NCBI GenBank assembly: GCA_036365145.1
Contig: JAEOAD010001513.1
Coordinates: 1 to 64,000, forward strand
Source: Orientallactaga sibirica
Taxonomy: Eukaryota; Chordata; Mammalia; Rodentia; Dipodidae
Reading direction: 5' to 3'
Length of the DNA stretch: 64,000 bases
Both the position numbers and the translations under genes were made by a program. Every line of letters begins with the position of its first letter. Position 1 is the stretch's first letter. Below are positions 23,541 through 37,400 of this stretch, piece by piece. The notes beneath the pieces are model-generated. The model did no database searches and was not told the DNA's origin. It worked only from the letters and a program-made list of their open reading frames with translations.

Positions 23541-25438
23541 TTCATTGCGAACATTGTACTGTGTGAAATAAGCTAATTCGGTTCTAGGAATCACTTGCTT
23601 TCCTACAAAGAAGGTTGAGTGCAGCAAGTTCAAACTTTCCTAGTTTGTGTAATCTAACAAGATGTACAAGTTAGTAGATTCGCCTCATTTCTAAAGTAGT
23701 TTCTTGAGAAAACAAACATCTTCATTGCGAACATTGTACTGTGTGAAATAAGCTAATTCGGTTCTAGGAATCACTTGCTTTCCTACAAAGAAGGTTGAGT
23801 GCAGCAAGTTCAAACTTTCCTAGTTTGTGTAATCTAACAAGATGTACAAGTTAGTAGATTCGCCTCATTTCTAAAGTAGTTTCTTGAGAAAACAAACATC
23901 TTCATTGCAGAACATTGTACTGTGTGAAATAAGCTAATTCGGTTCTAGGAATCACTTGCTTTCCTACAAAGAAGGTTGAGTGCAGCAAGTTCAAACTTTC
24001 CTAGTTTGTGTAATCTAACAAGATGTACAAGTTAGTAGATTCGCCTCATTTCTAAAGTAGTTTCTTGAGAAAACAAACATCTTCATTGCCGAACATTGTA
24101 CTGTGTGAAATAAGCTAATTCGGTTCTAGGAATCACTTGCTTTCCTACAAAGAAGGTTGAGTGCAGCAAGTTCAAACTTTCCTAGTTTGTGTAATCTAAC
24201 AAGATGTACAAGTTAGTAGATTCGCCTCATTTCTAAAGTAGTTTCTTGAGAAAACAAACATCTTCATTGCTGAACATTGTACTGTGTGAAATAAGCTAAT
24301 TCGGTTCTAGGAATCACTTGCTTTCCTACAAAGAAGGTTGAGTGCAGCAAGTTCAAACTTTCCTAGTTTGTGTAATCTAACAAGATGTACAAGTTAGTAG
24401 ATTCGCCTCATTTCTAAAGTAGTTTCTTGAGAAAACAAACATCTTCATTGCCGAACATTGTACTGTGTGAAATAAGCTAATTCGGTTCTAGGAATCACTT
24501 GCTTTCCTACAAAGAAGGTTGAGTGCAGCAAGTTCAAACTTTCCTAGTTTGTGTAATCTAACAAGATGTACAAGTTAGTAGATTCGCCTCATTTCTAAAG
24601 TAGTTTCTTGAGAAAACAAACATCTTCATTGCCGAACATTGTACTGTGTGAAATAAGCTAATTCGGTTCTAGGAATCACTTGCTTTCCTACAAAGAAGGT
24701 TGAGTGCAGCAAGTTCAAACTTTCCTAGTTTGTGTAATCTAACAAGATGTACAAGTTAGTAGATTCGCCTCATTTCTAAAGTAGTTTCTTGAGAAAACAA
24801 ACATCTTCATTGCCGAACATTGTACTGTGTGAAATAAGCTAATTCGGTTCTAGGAATCACTTGCTTTCCTACAAAGAAGGTTGAGTGCAGCAAGTTCAAA
24901 CTTTCCTAGTTTGTGTAATCTAACAAGATGTACAAGTTAGTAGATTCGCCTCATTTCTAAAGTAGTTTCTTGAGAAAACAAACATCTTCATTGCGAACAT
25001 TGTACTGTGTGAAATAAGCTAATTCGGTTCTAGGAATCACTTGCTTTCCTACAAAGAAGGTTGAGTGCAGCAAGTTCAAACTTTCCTAGTTTGTGTAATC
25101 TAACAAGATGTACAAGTTAGTAGATTCGCCTCATTTCTAAAGTAGTTTCTTGAGAAAACAAACATCTTCATTGCCGAACATTGTACTGTGTGAAATAAGC
25201 TAATTCGGTTCTAGGAATCACTTGCTTTCCTACAAAGAAGGTTGAGTGCAGCAAGTTCAAACTTTCCTAGTTTGTGTAATCTAACAAGATGTACAAGTTA
25301 GTAGATTCGCCTCATTTCTAAAGTAGTTTCTTGAGAAAACAAACATCTTCATTGCAGAACATTGTACTGTGTGAAATAAGCTAATTCGGTTCTAGGAATC
25401 ACTTGCTTTCCTACAAAGAAGGTTGAGTGCAGCAAGTT

Positions 25439-25455
25439 CAAACTTTCCTAGTTTG
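25439..25455. repeat. Representative dyad CAAACT-TTCCT-AGTTTG in the core monomer
   Basis: CAAACTTTCCTAGTTTG has perfect 6-bp arms around a 5-nt loop and occurs once in nearly every core monomer; this copy is an example. Outer-layer monomers have CCTTGTTTG or CCTTGTTAATG at this site, with shorter or no arms. Confidence 0.85.
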
Positions 25456-28400
25456 TGTAATCTAACAAGATGTACAAGTTAGTAGATTCGCCTCATTTCT
25501 AAAGTAGTTTCTTGAGAAAACAAACATCTTCATTGCGAACATTGTACTGTGTGAAATAAGCTAATTCGGTTCTAGGAATCACTTGCTTTCCTACAAAGAA
25601 GGTTGAGTGCAGCAAGTTCAAACTTTCCTAGTTTGTGTAATCTAACAAGATGTACAAGTTAGTAGATTCGCCTCATTTCTAAAGTAGTTTCTTGAGAAAA
25701 CAAACATCTTCATTGCGAACATTGTACTGTGTGAAATAAGCTAATTCGGTTCTAGGAATCACTTGCTTTCCTACAAAGAAGGTTGAGTGCAGCAAGTTCA
25801 AACTTTCCTAGTTTGTGTAATCTAACAAGATGTACAAGTTAGTAGATTCGCCTCATTTCTAAAGTAGTTTCTTGAGAAAACAAACATCTTCATTGCGAAC
25901 ATTGTACTGTGTGAAATAAGCTAATTCGGTTCTAGGAATCACTTGCTTTCCTACAAAGAAGGTTGAGTGCAGCAAGTTCAAACTTTCCTAGTTTGTGTAA
26001 TCTAACAAGATGTACAAGTTAGTAGATTCGCCTCATTTCTAAAGTAGTTTCTTGAGAAAACAAACATCTTCATTGCGAACATTGTACTGTGTGAAATAAG
26101 CTAATTCGGTTCTAGGAATCACTTGCTTTCCTACAAAGAAGGTTGAGTGCAGCAAGTTCAAACTTTCCTAGTTTGTGTAATCTAACAAGATGTACAAGTT
26201 AGTAGATTCGCCTCATTTCTAAAGTAGTTTCTTGAGAAAACAAACATCTTCATTGCGAACATTGTACTGTGTGAAATAAGCTAATTCGGTTCTAGGAATC
26301 ACTTGCTTTCCTACAAAGAAGGTTGAGTGCAGCAAGTTCAAACTTTCCTAGTTTGTGTAATCTAACAAGATGTACAAGTTAGTAGATTCGCCTCATTTCT
26401 AAAGTAGTTTCTTGAGAAAACAAACATCTTCATTGCGAACATTGTACTGTGTGAAATAAGCTAATTCGGTTCTAGGAATCACTTGCTTTCCTACAAAGAA
26501 GGTTGAGTGCAGCAAGTTCAAACTTTCCTAGTTTGTGTAATCTAACAAGATGTACAAGTTAGTAGATTCGCCTCATTTCTAAAGTAGTTTCTTGAAAACA
26601 AACATCTTCATTGCCGAACATTGTACTGTGTGAAATAAGCTAATTCGGTTCTAGGAATCACTTGCTTTCCTACAAAGAAGGTTGAGTGCAGCAAGTTCAA
26701 ACTTTCCTAGTTTGTGTAATCTAACAAGATGTACAAGTTAGTAGATTCGCCTCATTTCTAAAGTAGTTTCTTGAGAAAACAAACATCTTCATTGCGAACA
26801 TTGTACTGTGTGAAATAAGCTAATTCGGTTCTAGGAATCACTTGCTTTCCTACAAAGAAGGTTGAGTGCAGCAAGTTCAAACTTTCCTAGTTTGTGTAAT
26901 CTAACAAGATGTACAAGTTAGTAGATTCGCCTCATTTCTAAAGTAGTTTCTTGAGAAAACAAACATCTTCATTGCCAGAACATTGTACTGTGTGAAATAA
27001 GCTAATTCGGTTCTAGGAATCACTTGCTTTCCTACAAAGAAGGTTGAGTGCAGCAAGTTCAAACTTTCCTAGTTTGTGTAATCTAACAAGATGTACAAGT
27101 TAGTAGATTCGCCTCATTTCTAAAGTAGTTTCTTGAGAAAACAAACATCTTCATTGCCGAACATTGTACTGTGTGAAATAAGCTAATTCGGTTCTAGGAA
27201 TCACTTGCTTTCCTACAAAGAAGGTTGAGTGCAGCAAGTTCAAACTTTCCTAGTTTGTGTAATCTAACAAGATGTACAAGTTAGTAGATTCGCCTCATTT
27301 CTAAAGTAGTTTCTTGAGAAAACAAACATCTTCATTGCCGAACATTGTACTGTGTGAAATAAGCTAATTCGGTTCTAGGAATCACTTGCTTTCCTACAAA
27401 GAAGGTTGAGTGCAGCAAGTTCAAACTTTCCTAGTTTGTGTAATCTAACAAGATGTACAAGTTAGTAGATTCGCCTCATTTCTAAAGTAGTTTCTTGAGA
27501 AAACAAACATCTTCATTGCGAACATTGTACTGTGTGAAATAAGCTAATTCGGTTCTAGGAATCACTTGCTTTCCTACAAAGAAGGTTGAGTGCAGCAAGT
27601 TCAAACTTTCCTAGTTTGTGTAATCTAACAAGATGTACAAGTTAGTAGATTCGCCTCATTTCTAAAGTAGTTTCTTGAGAAAACAAACATCTTCATTGCG
27701 AACATTGTACTGTGTGAAATAAGCTAATTCGGTTCTAGGAATCACTTGCTTTCCTACAAAGAAGGTTGAGTGCAGCAAGTTCAAACTTTCCTAGTTTGTG
27801 TAATCTAACAAGATGTACAAGTTAGTAGATTCGCCTCATTTCTAAAGTAGTTTCTTGAGAAAACAAACATCTTCATTGCCGAACATTGTACTGTGTGAAA
27901 TAAGCTAATTCGGTTCTAGGAATCACTTGCTTTCCTACAAAGAAGGTTGAGTGCAGCAAGTTCAAACTTTCCTAGTTTGTGTAATCTAACAAGATGTACA
28001 AGTTAGTAGATTCGCCTCATTTCTAAAGTAGTTTCTTGAGAAAACAAACATCTTCATTGCGAACATTGTACTGTGTGAAATAAGCTAATTCGGTTCTAGG
28101 AATCACTTGCTTTCCTACAAAGAAGGTTGAGTGCAGCAAGTTCAAACTTTCCTAGTTTGTGTAATCTAACAAGATGTACAAGTTAGTAGATTCGCCTCAT
28201 TTCTAAAGTAGTTTCTTGAGAAAACAAACATCTTCATTGCGAACATTGTACTGTGTGAAATAAGCTAATTCGGTTCTAGGAATCACTTGCTTTCCTACAA
28301 AGAAGGTTGAGTGCAGCAAGTTCAAACTTTCCTAGTTTGTGTAATCTAACAAGATGTACAAGTTAGTAGATTCGCCTCATTTCTAAAGTAGTTTCTTGAG

Positions 28401-31400
28401 AAAACAAACATCTTCATTGCGAACATTGTACTGTGTGAAATAAGCTAATTCGGTTCTAGGAATCACTTGCTTTCCTACAAAGAAGGTTGAGTGCAGCAAG
28501 TTCAAACTTTCCTAGTTTGTGTAATCTAACAAGATGTACAAGTTAGTAGATTCGCCTCATTTCTAAAGTAGTTTCTTGAGAAAACAAACATCTTCATTGC
28601 GAACATTGTACTGTGTGAAATAAGCTAATTCGGTTCTAGGAATCACTTGCTTTCCTACAAAGAAGGTTGAGTGCAGCAAGTTCAAACTTTCCTAGTTTGT
28701 GTAATCTAACAAGATGTACAAGTTAGTAGATTCGCCTCATTTCTAAAGTAGTTTCTTGAAAACAAACATCTTCATTGCGAACATTGTACTGTGTGAAATA
28801 AGCTAATTCGGTTCTAGGAATCACTTGCTTTCCTACAAAGAAGGTTGAGTGCAGCAAGTTCAAACTTTCCTAGTTTGTGTAATCTAACAAGATGTACAAG
28901 TTAGTAGATTCGCCTCATTTCTAAAGTAGTTTCTTGAGAAAACAAACATCTTCATTGCGAACATTGTACTGTGTGAAATAAGCTAATTCGGTTCTAGGAA
29001 TCACTTGCTTTCCTACAAAGAAGGTTGAGTGCAGCAAGTTCAAACTTTCCTAGTTTGTGTAATCTAACAAGATGTACAAGTTAGTAGATTCGCCTCATTT
29101 CTAAAGTAGTTTCTTGAGAAAACAAACATCTTCATTGCGAACATTGTACTGTGTGAAATAAGCTAATTCGGTTCTAGGAATCACTTGCTTTCCTACAAAG
29201 AAGGTTGAGTGCAGCAAGTTCAAACTTTCCTAGTTTGTGTAATCTAACAAGATGTACAAGTTAGTAGATTCGCCTCATTTCTAAAGTAGTTTCTTGAGAA
29301 AACAAACATCTTCATTGCCGAACATTGTACTGTGTGAAATAAGCTAATTCGGTTCTAGGAATCACTTGCTTTCCTACAAAGAAGGTTGAGTGCAGCAAGT
29401 TCAAACTTTCCTAGTTTGTGTAATCTAACAAGATGTACAAGTTAGTAGATTCGCCTCATTTCTAAAGTAGTTTCTTGAGAAAACAAACATCTTCATTGCC
29501 GAACATTGTACTGTGTGAAATAAGCTAATTCGGTTCTAGGAATCACTTGCTTTCCTACAAAGAAGGTTGAGTGCAGCAAGTTCAAACTTTCCTAGTTTGT
29601 GTAATCTAACAAGATGTACAAGTTAGTAGATTCGCCTCATTTCTAAAGTAGTTTCTTGAGAAAACAAACATCTTCATTGCCGAACATTGTACTGTGTGAA
29701 ATAAGCTAATTCGGTTCTAGGAATCACTTGCTTTCCTACAAAGAAGGTTGAGTGCAGCAAGTTCAAACTTTCCTAGTTTGTGTAATCTAACAAGATGTAC
29801 AAGTTAGTAGATTCGCCTCATTTCTAAAGTAGTTTCTTTGAAAACAAACATCTTCATTGCGAACATTGTACTGTGTGAAATAAGCTAATTCGGTTCTAGG
29901 AATCACTTGCTTTCCTACAAAGAAGGTTGAGTGCAGCAAGTTCAAACTTTCCTAGTTTGTGTAATCTAACAAGATGTACAAGTTAGTAGATTCGCCTCAT
30001 TTCTAAAGTAGTTTCTTGAGAAAACAAACATCTTCATTGCCGAACATTGTACTGTGTGAAATAAGCTAATTCGGTTCTAGGAATCACTTGCTTTCCTACA
30101 AAGAAGGTTGAGTGCAGCAAGTTCAAACTTTCCTAGTTTGTGTAATCTAACAAGATGTACAAGTTAGTAGATTCGCCTCATTTCTAAAAGTAGTTTCTTG
30201 AGAAAACAAACATCTTCATTGCGAACATTGTACTGTGTGAAATAAGCTAATTCGGTTCTAGGAATCACTTGCTTTCCTACAAAGAAGGTTGAGTGCAGCA
30301 AGTTCAAACTTTCCTAGTTTGTGTAATCTAACAAGATGTACAAGTTAGTAGATTCGCCTCATTTCTAAAGTAGTTTCTTGAGAAAACAAACATCTTCATT
30401 GCGAACATTGTACTGTGTGAAATAAGCTAATTCGGTTCTAGGAATCACTTGCTTTCCTACAAAGAAGGTTGAGTGCAGCAAGTTCAAACTTTCCTAGTTT
30501 GTGTAATCTAACAAGATGTACAAGTTAGTAGATTCGCCTCATTTCTAAAGTAGTTTCTTGAGAAAACAAACATCTTCATTGCGAACATTGTACTGTGTGA
30601 AATAAGCTAATTCGGTTCTAGGAATCACTTGCTTTCCTACAAAGAAGGTTGAGTGCAGCAAGTTCAAACTTTCCTAGTTTGTGTAATCTAACAAGATGTA
30701 CAAGTTAGTAGATTCGCCTCATTTCTAAAGTAGTTTCTTGAGAAAACAAACATCTTCATTGCGAACATTGTACTGTGTGAAATAAGCTAATTCGGTTCTA
30801 GGAATCACTTGCTTTCCTACAAAGAAGGTTGAGTGCAGCAAGTTCAAACTTTCCTAGTTTGTGTAATCTAACAAGATGTACAAGTTAGTAGATTCGCCTC
30901 ATTTCTAAAGTAGTTTCTTGAGAAAACAAACATCTTCATTGCGAACATTGTACTGTGTGAAATAAGCTAATTCGGTTCTAGGAATCACTTGCTTTCCTAC
31001 AAAGAAGGTTGAGTGCAGCAAGTTCAAACTTTTCCTAGTTTGTGTAATCTAACAAGATGTACAAGTTAGTAGATTCGCCTCATTTCTAAAGTAGTTTCTT
31101 GAGAAAACAAACATCTTCATTGCGAACATTGTACTGTGTGAAATAAGCTAATTCGGTTCTAGGAATCACTTGCTTTCCTACAAAGAAGGTTGAGTGCAGC
31201 AAGTTCAAACTTTCCTAGTTTGTGTAATCTAACAAGATGTACAAGTTAGTAGATTCGCCTCATTTCTAAAGTAGTTTCTTGAAAACAAACATCTTCATTG
31301 CGAACATTGTACTGTGTGAAATAAGCTAATTCGGTTCTAGGAATCACTTGCTTTCCTACAAAGAAGGTTGAGTGCAGCAAGTTCAAACTTTCCTAGTTTG

Positions 31401-34400
31401 TGTAATCTAACAAGATGTACAAGTTAGTAGATTCGCCTCATTTCTAAAGTAGTTTCTTGAGAAAACAAACATCTTCATTGCCGAACATTGTACTGTGTGA
31501 AATAAGCTAATTCGGTTCTAGGAATCACTTGCTTTCCTACAAAGAAGGTTGAGTGCAGCAAGTTCAAACTTTCCTAGTTTGTGTAATCTAACAAGATGTA
31601 CAAGTTAGTAGATTCGCCTCATTTCTAAAGTAGTTTCTTGAGAAAACAAACATCTTCATTGCGAACATTGTACTGTGTGAAATAAGCTAATTCGGTTCTA
31701 GGAATCACTTGCTTTCCTACAAAGAAGGTTGAGTGCAGCAAGTTCAAACTTTCCTAGTTTGTGTAATCTAACAAGATGTACAAGTTAGTAGATTCGCCTC
31801 ATTTCTAAAGTAGTTTCTTGAGAAAACAAACATCTTCATTGCGAACATTGTACTGTGTGAAATAAGCTAATTCGGTTCTAGGAATCACTTGCTTTCCTAC
31901 AAAGAAGGTTGAGTGCAGCAAGTTCAAACTTTCCTAGTTTGTGTAATCTAACAAGATGTACAAGTTAGTAGATTCGCCTCATTTCTAAAGTAGTTTCTTG
32001 AGAAAACAAACATCTTCATTGCCGAACATTGTACTGTGTGAAATAAGCTAATTCGGTTCTAGGAATCACTTGCTTTCCTACAAAGAAGGTTGAGTGCAGC
32101 AAGTTCAAACTTTCCTAGTTTGTGTAATCTAACAAGATGTACAAGTTAGTAGATTCGCCTCATTTCTAAAGTAGTTTCTTGAGAAAACAAACATCTTCAT
32201 TGCCGAACATTGTACTGTGTGAAATAAGCTAATTCGGTTCTAGGAATCACTTGCTTTCCTACAAAGAAGGTTGAGTGCAGCAAGTTCAAACTTTCCTAGT
32301 TTGTGTAATCTAACAAGATGTACAAGTTAGTAGATTCGCCTCATTTCTAAAGTAGTTTCTTGAGAAAACAAACATCTTCATTGCCGAACATTGTACTGTG
32401 TGAAATAAGCTAATTCGGTTCTAGGAATCACTTGCTTTCCTACAAAGAAGGTTGAGTGCAGCAAGTTCAAACTTTCCTAGTTTGTGTAATCTAACAAGAT
32501 GTACAAGTTAGTAGATTCGCCTCATTTCTAAAGTAGTTTCTTGAGAAAACAAACATCTTCATTGCGAACATTGTACTGTGTGAAATAAGCTAATTCGGTT
32601 CTAGGAATCACTTGCTTTCCTACAAAGAAGGTTGAGTGCAGCAAGTTCAAACTTTCCTAGTTTGTGTAATCTAACAAGATGTACAAGTTAGTAGATTCGC
32701 CTCATTTCTAAAGTAGTTTCTTGAGAAAACAAACATCTTCATTGCCGAACATTGTACTGTGTGAAATAAGCTAATTCGGTTCTAGGAATCACTTGCTTTC
32801 CTACAAAGAAGGTTGAGTGCAGCAAGTTCAAACTTTCCTAGTTTGTGTAATCTAACAAGATGTACAAGTTAGTAGATTCGCCTCATTTCTAAAGTAGTTT
32901 CTTGAGAAAACAAACATCTTCATGCCGAACATTGTACTGTGTGAAATAAGCTAATTCGGTTTTTAGGAATCACTTGCTTTCCTACAAAGAAGGTTGAGTG
33001 CAGCAAGTTCAAACTTTCCTAGTTTGTGTAATCTAACAAGATGTACAAGTTAGTAGATTCGCCTCATTTCTAAAGTAGTTTCTTGAGAAAACAAACATCT
33101 TCATTGCGAACATTGTACTGTGTGAAATAAGCTAATTCGGTTCTAGGAATCACTTGCTTTCCTACAAAGAAGGTTGAGTGCAGCAAGTTCAAACTTTCCT
33201 AGTTTGTGTAATCTAACAAGATGTACAAGTTAGTAGATTCGCCTCATTTCTAAAGTAGTTTCTTGAGAAAACAAACATCTTCATTGCGAACATTGTACTG
33301 TGTGAAATAAGCTAATTCGGTTCTAGGAATCACTTGCTTTCCTACAAAGAAGGTTGAGTGCAGCAAGTTCAAACTTTCCTAGTTTGTGTAATCTAACAAG
33401 ATGTACAAGTTAGTAGATTCGCCTCATTTTAAAGTAGTTTCTTGAGAAAACAAACATCTTCATTGCGAACATTGTACTGTGTGAAATAAGCTAATTCGGT
33501 TCTAGGAATCACTTGCTTTCCTACAAAGAAGGTTGAGTGCAGCAAGTTCAAACTTTCCTAGTTTGTGTAATCTAACAAGATGTACAAGTTAGTAGATTCG
33601 CCTCATTTCTAAAGTAGTTTCTTGAGAAAACAAACATCTTCATTGCGAACATTGTACTGTGTGAAATAAGCTAATTCGGTTCTAGGAATCACTTGCTTTC
33701 CTACAAAGAAGGTTGAGTGCAGCAAGTTCAAACTTTCCTAGTTTGTGTAATCTAACAAGATGTACAAGTTAGTAGATTCGCCTCATTTCTAAAGTAGTTT
33801 CTTGAGAAAACAAACATCTTCATTGCTGAACATTGTACTGTGTGAAATAAGCTAATTCGGTTCTAGGAATCACTTGCTTTCCTACAAAGAAGGTTGAGTG
33901 CAGCAAGTTCAAACTTTCCTAGTTTGTGTAATCTAACAAGATGTACAAGTTAGTAGATTCGCCTCATTTCTAAAGTAGTTTCTTGAGAAAACAAACATCT
34001 TCATTGCGAACATTGTACTGTGTGAAATAAGCTAATTCGGTTCTAGGAATCACTTGCTTTCCTACAAAGAAGGTTGAGTGCAGCAAGTTCAAACTTTCCT
34101 AGTTTGTGTAATCTAACAAGATGTACAAGTTAGTAGATTCGCCTCATTTCTAAAGTAGTTTCTTGAGAAAACAAACATCTTCATTGCCGAACATTGTACT
34201 GTGTGAAATAAGCTAATTCGGTTCTAGGAATCACTTGCTTTCCTACAAAGAAGGTTGAGTGCAGCAAGTTCAAACTTTCCTAGTTTGTGTAATCTAACAA
34301 GATGTACAAGTTAGTAGATTCGCCTCATTTCTAAAGTAGTTTCTTGAGAAAACAAACATCTTCATTGCCGAACATTGTACTGTGTGAAATAAGCTAATTC

Positions 34401-37400
34401 GGTTCTAGGAATCACTTGCTTTCCTACAAAGAAGGTTGAGTGCAGCAAGTTCAAACTTTCCTAGTTTGTGTAATCTAACAAGATGTACAAGTTAGTAGAT
34501 TCGCCTCATTTCTAAAGTAGTTTCTTGAGAAAACAAACATCTTCATTGCCGAACATTGTACTGTGTGAAATAAGCTAATTCGGTTCTAGGAATCACTTGC
34601 TTTCCTACAAAGAAGGTTGAGTGCAGCAAGTTCAAACTTTCCTAGTTTGTGTAATCTAACAAGATGTACAAGTTAGTAGATTCGCCTCATTTCTAAAGTA
34701 GTTTCTTGAGAAAACAAACATCTTCATTGCGAACATTGTACTGTATGAAATAAGCTAATTCGGTTCTAGGAATCACTTGCTTTCCTACAAAGAAGGTTGA
34801 GTGCAGCAAGTTCAAACTTTCCTAGTTTGTGTAATCTAACAAGATGTACAAGTTAGTAGATTCGCCTCATTTCTAAAGTAGTTTCTTGAGAAAACAAACA
34901 TCTTCATTGCAGAACATTGTACTGTGTGAAATAAGCTAATTCGGTTCTAGGAATCACTTGCTTTCCTACAAAGAAGGTTGAGTGCAGCAAGTTCAAACTT
35001 TCCTAGTTTGTGTAATCTAACAAGATGTACAAGTTAGTAGATTCGCCTCATTTCTAAAGTAGTTTCTTGAGAAAACAAACATCTTCATTGCGAACATTGT
35101 ACTGTGTGAAATAAGCTAATTCGGTTCTAGGAATCACTTGCTTTCCTACAAAGAAGGTTGAGTGCAGCAAGTTCAAACTTTCCTAGTTTGTGTAATCTAA
35201 CAAGATGTACAAGTTAGTAGATTCGCCTCATTTCTAAAGTAGTTTCTTGAGAAAACAAACATCTTCATTGCCGAACATTGTACTGTGTGAAATAAGCTAA
35301 TTCGGTTCTAGGAATCACTTGCTTTCCTACAAAGAAGGTTGAGTGCAGCAAGTTCAAACTTTCCTAGTTTGTGTAATCTAACAAGATGTACAAGTTAGTA
35401 GATTCGCCTCATTTCTAAAGTAGTTTCTTGAGAAAACAAACATCTTCATTATCGAACATTGTACTGTGTGAAATAAGCTAATTCGGTTCTAGGAATCACT
35501 TGCTTTCCTACAAAGAAGGTTGAGTGCAGCAAGTTCAAACTTTCCTAGTTTGTGTAATCTAACAAGATGTACAAGTTAGTAGATTCGCCTCATTTCTAAA
35601 GTAGTTTCTTGAGAAAACAAACATCTTCATTATTTAACATTGTACTGTGTGAAATAAGCTAATTCGGTTCTAGGAATCACTTGCTTTCCTACAAAGAAGG
35701 TTGAGTGCAGCAAGTTCAAACTTTCCTAGTTTGTGTAATCTAACAAGATGTACAAGTTAGTAGATTCGCCTCATTTCTAAAGTAGTTTCTTCTGAAAACA
35801 AACATCTTCATTGCTGAACATTGTACTGTGTGAAATAAGCTAATTCGGTTCTAGGAATCACTTGCTTTCCTACAAAGAAGGTTGAGTGCAGCAAGTTCAA
35901 ACTTTCCTAGTTTGTGTAATCTAACAAGATGTACAAGTTAGTAGATTCGCCTCATTTCTAAAGTAGTTTCTTGAGAAAACAAACATCTTCATTGCCGAAC
36001 ATTGTACTGTGTGAAATAAGCTAATTCGGTTCTAGGAATCACTTGCTTTCCTACAAAGAAGGTTGAGTGCAGCAAGTTCAAACTTTCCTAGTTTGTGTAA
36101 TCTAACAAGATGTACAAGTTAGTAGATTCGCCTCATTTCTAAAGTAGTTTCTTGAGAAAACAAACATCTTCATTGTTGAACATTGTACTGTGTGAAATAA
36201 GCTAATTCGGTTCTAGGAATCACTTGCTTTCCTACAAAGAAGGTTGAGTGCAGCAAGTTCAAACTTTCCTAGTTTGTGTAATCTAACAAGATGTACAAGT
36301 TAGTAGATTCGCCTCATTTCTAAAGTAGTTTCTTGAGAAAACAAACATCTTCATTGCCGAACATTGTACTGTGTGAAATAAGCTAATTCGGTTCTAGGAA
36401 TCACTTGCTTTCCTACAAAGAAGGTTGAGTGCAGCAAGTTCAAACTTTCCTAGTTTGTGTAATCTAACAAGATGTACAAGTTAGTAGATTCGCCTCATTT
36501 CTAAAGTAGTTTCTTGAGAAAACAAACATCTTCATTGTAGAACATTGTACTGTGTGAAATAAGCTAATTCGGTTCTAGGAATCACTTGCTTTCCTACAAA
36601 GAAGGTTGAGTGCAGCAAGTTCAAACTTTCCTAGTTTGTGTAATCTAACAAGATGTACAAGTTAGTAGATTCGCCTCATTTCTAAAGTAGTTTCTTGAGA
36701 AAACAAACATCTTCATTCTGAACATTGTACTGTGTGAAATAAGCTAATTCGGTTCTAGGAATCACTTGCTTTCCTACAAAGAAGGTTGAGTGCAGCAAGT
36801 TCAAACTTTCCTAGTTTGTGTAATCTAACAAGATGTACAAGTTAGTAGATTCGCCTCATTTCTAAAGTAGTTTCTTGAGAAAACAAACATCTTCATTGCG
36901 AACATTGTACTGTGTGAAATAAGCTAATTCGGTTCTAGGAATCACTTGCTTTCCTACAAAGAAGGTTGAGTGCAGCAAGTTCAAACTTTCCTAGTTTGTG
37001 TAATCTAACAAGATGTACAAGTTAGTAGATTCGCCTCATTTCTAAAGTAGTTTCTTGAGAAAACAAACATCTTCATTGCCGAACATTGTACTGTGTGAAA
37101 TAAGCTAATTCGGTTCTAGGAATCACTTGCTTTCCTACAAAGAAGGTTGAGTGCAGCAAGTTCAAACTTTCCTAGTTTGTGTAATCTAACAAGATGTACA
37201 AGTTAGTAGATTCGCCTCATTTCTAAAGTAGTTTCTTGAGAAAACAAACATCTTCATTGCGAACATTGTACTGTGTGAAATAAGCTAATTCGGTTCTAGG
37301 AATCACTTGCTTTCCTACAAAGAAGGTTGAGTGCAGCAAGTTCAAACTTTCCTAGTTTGTGTAATCTAACAAGATGTACAAGTTAGTAGATTCGCCTCAT

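Noticed and set aside
25501..26580. CRISPR-like array
   Set aside because: The repeats are contiguous 180-bp units without spacers, and the genome context is mammalian.
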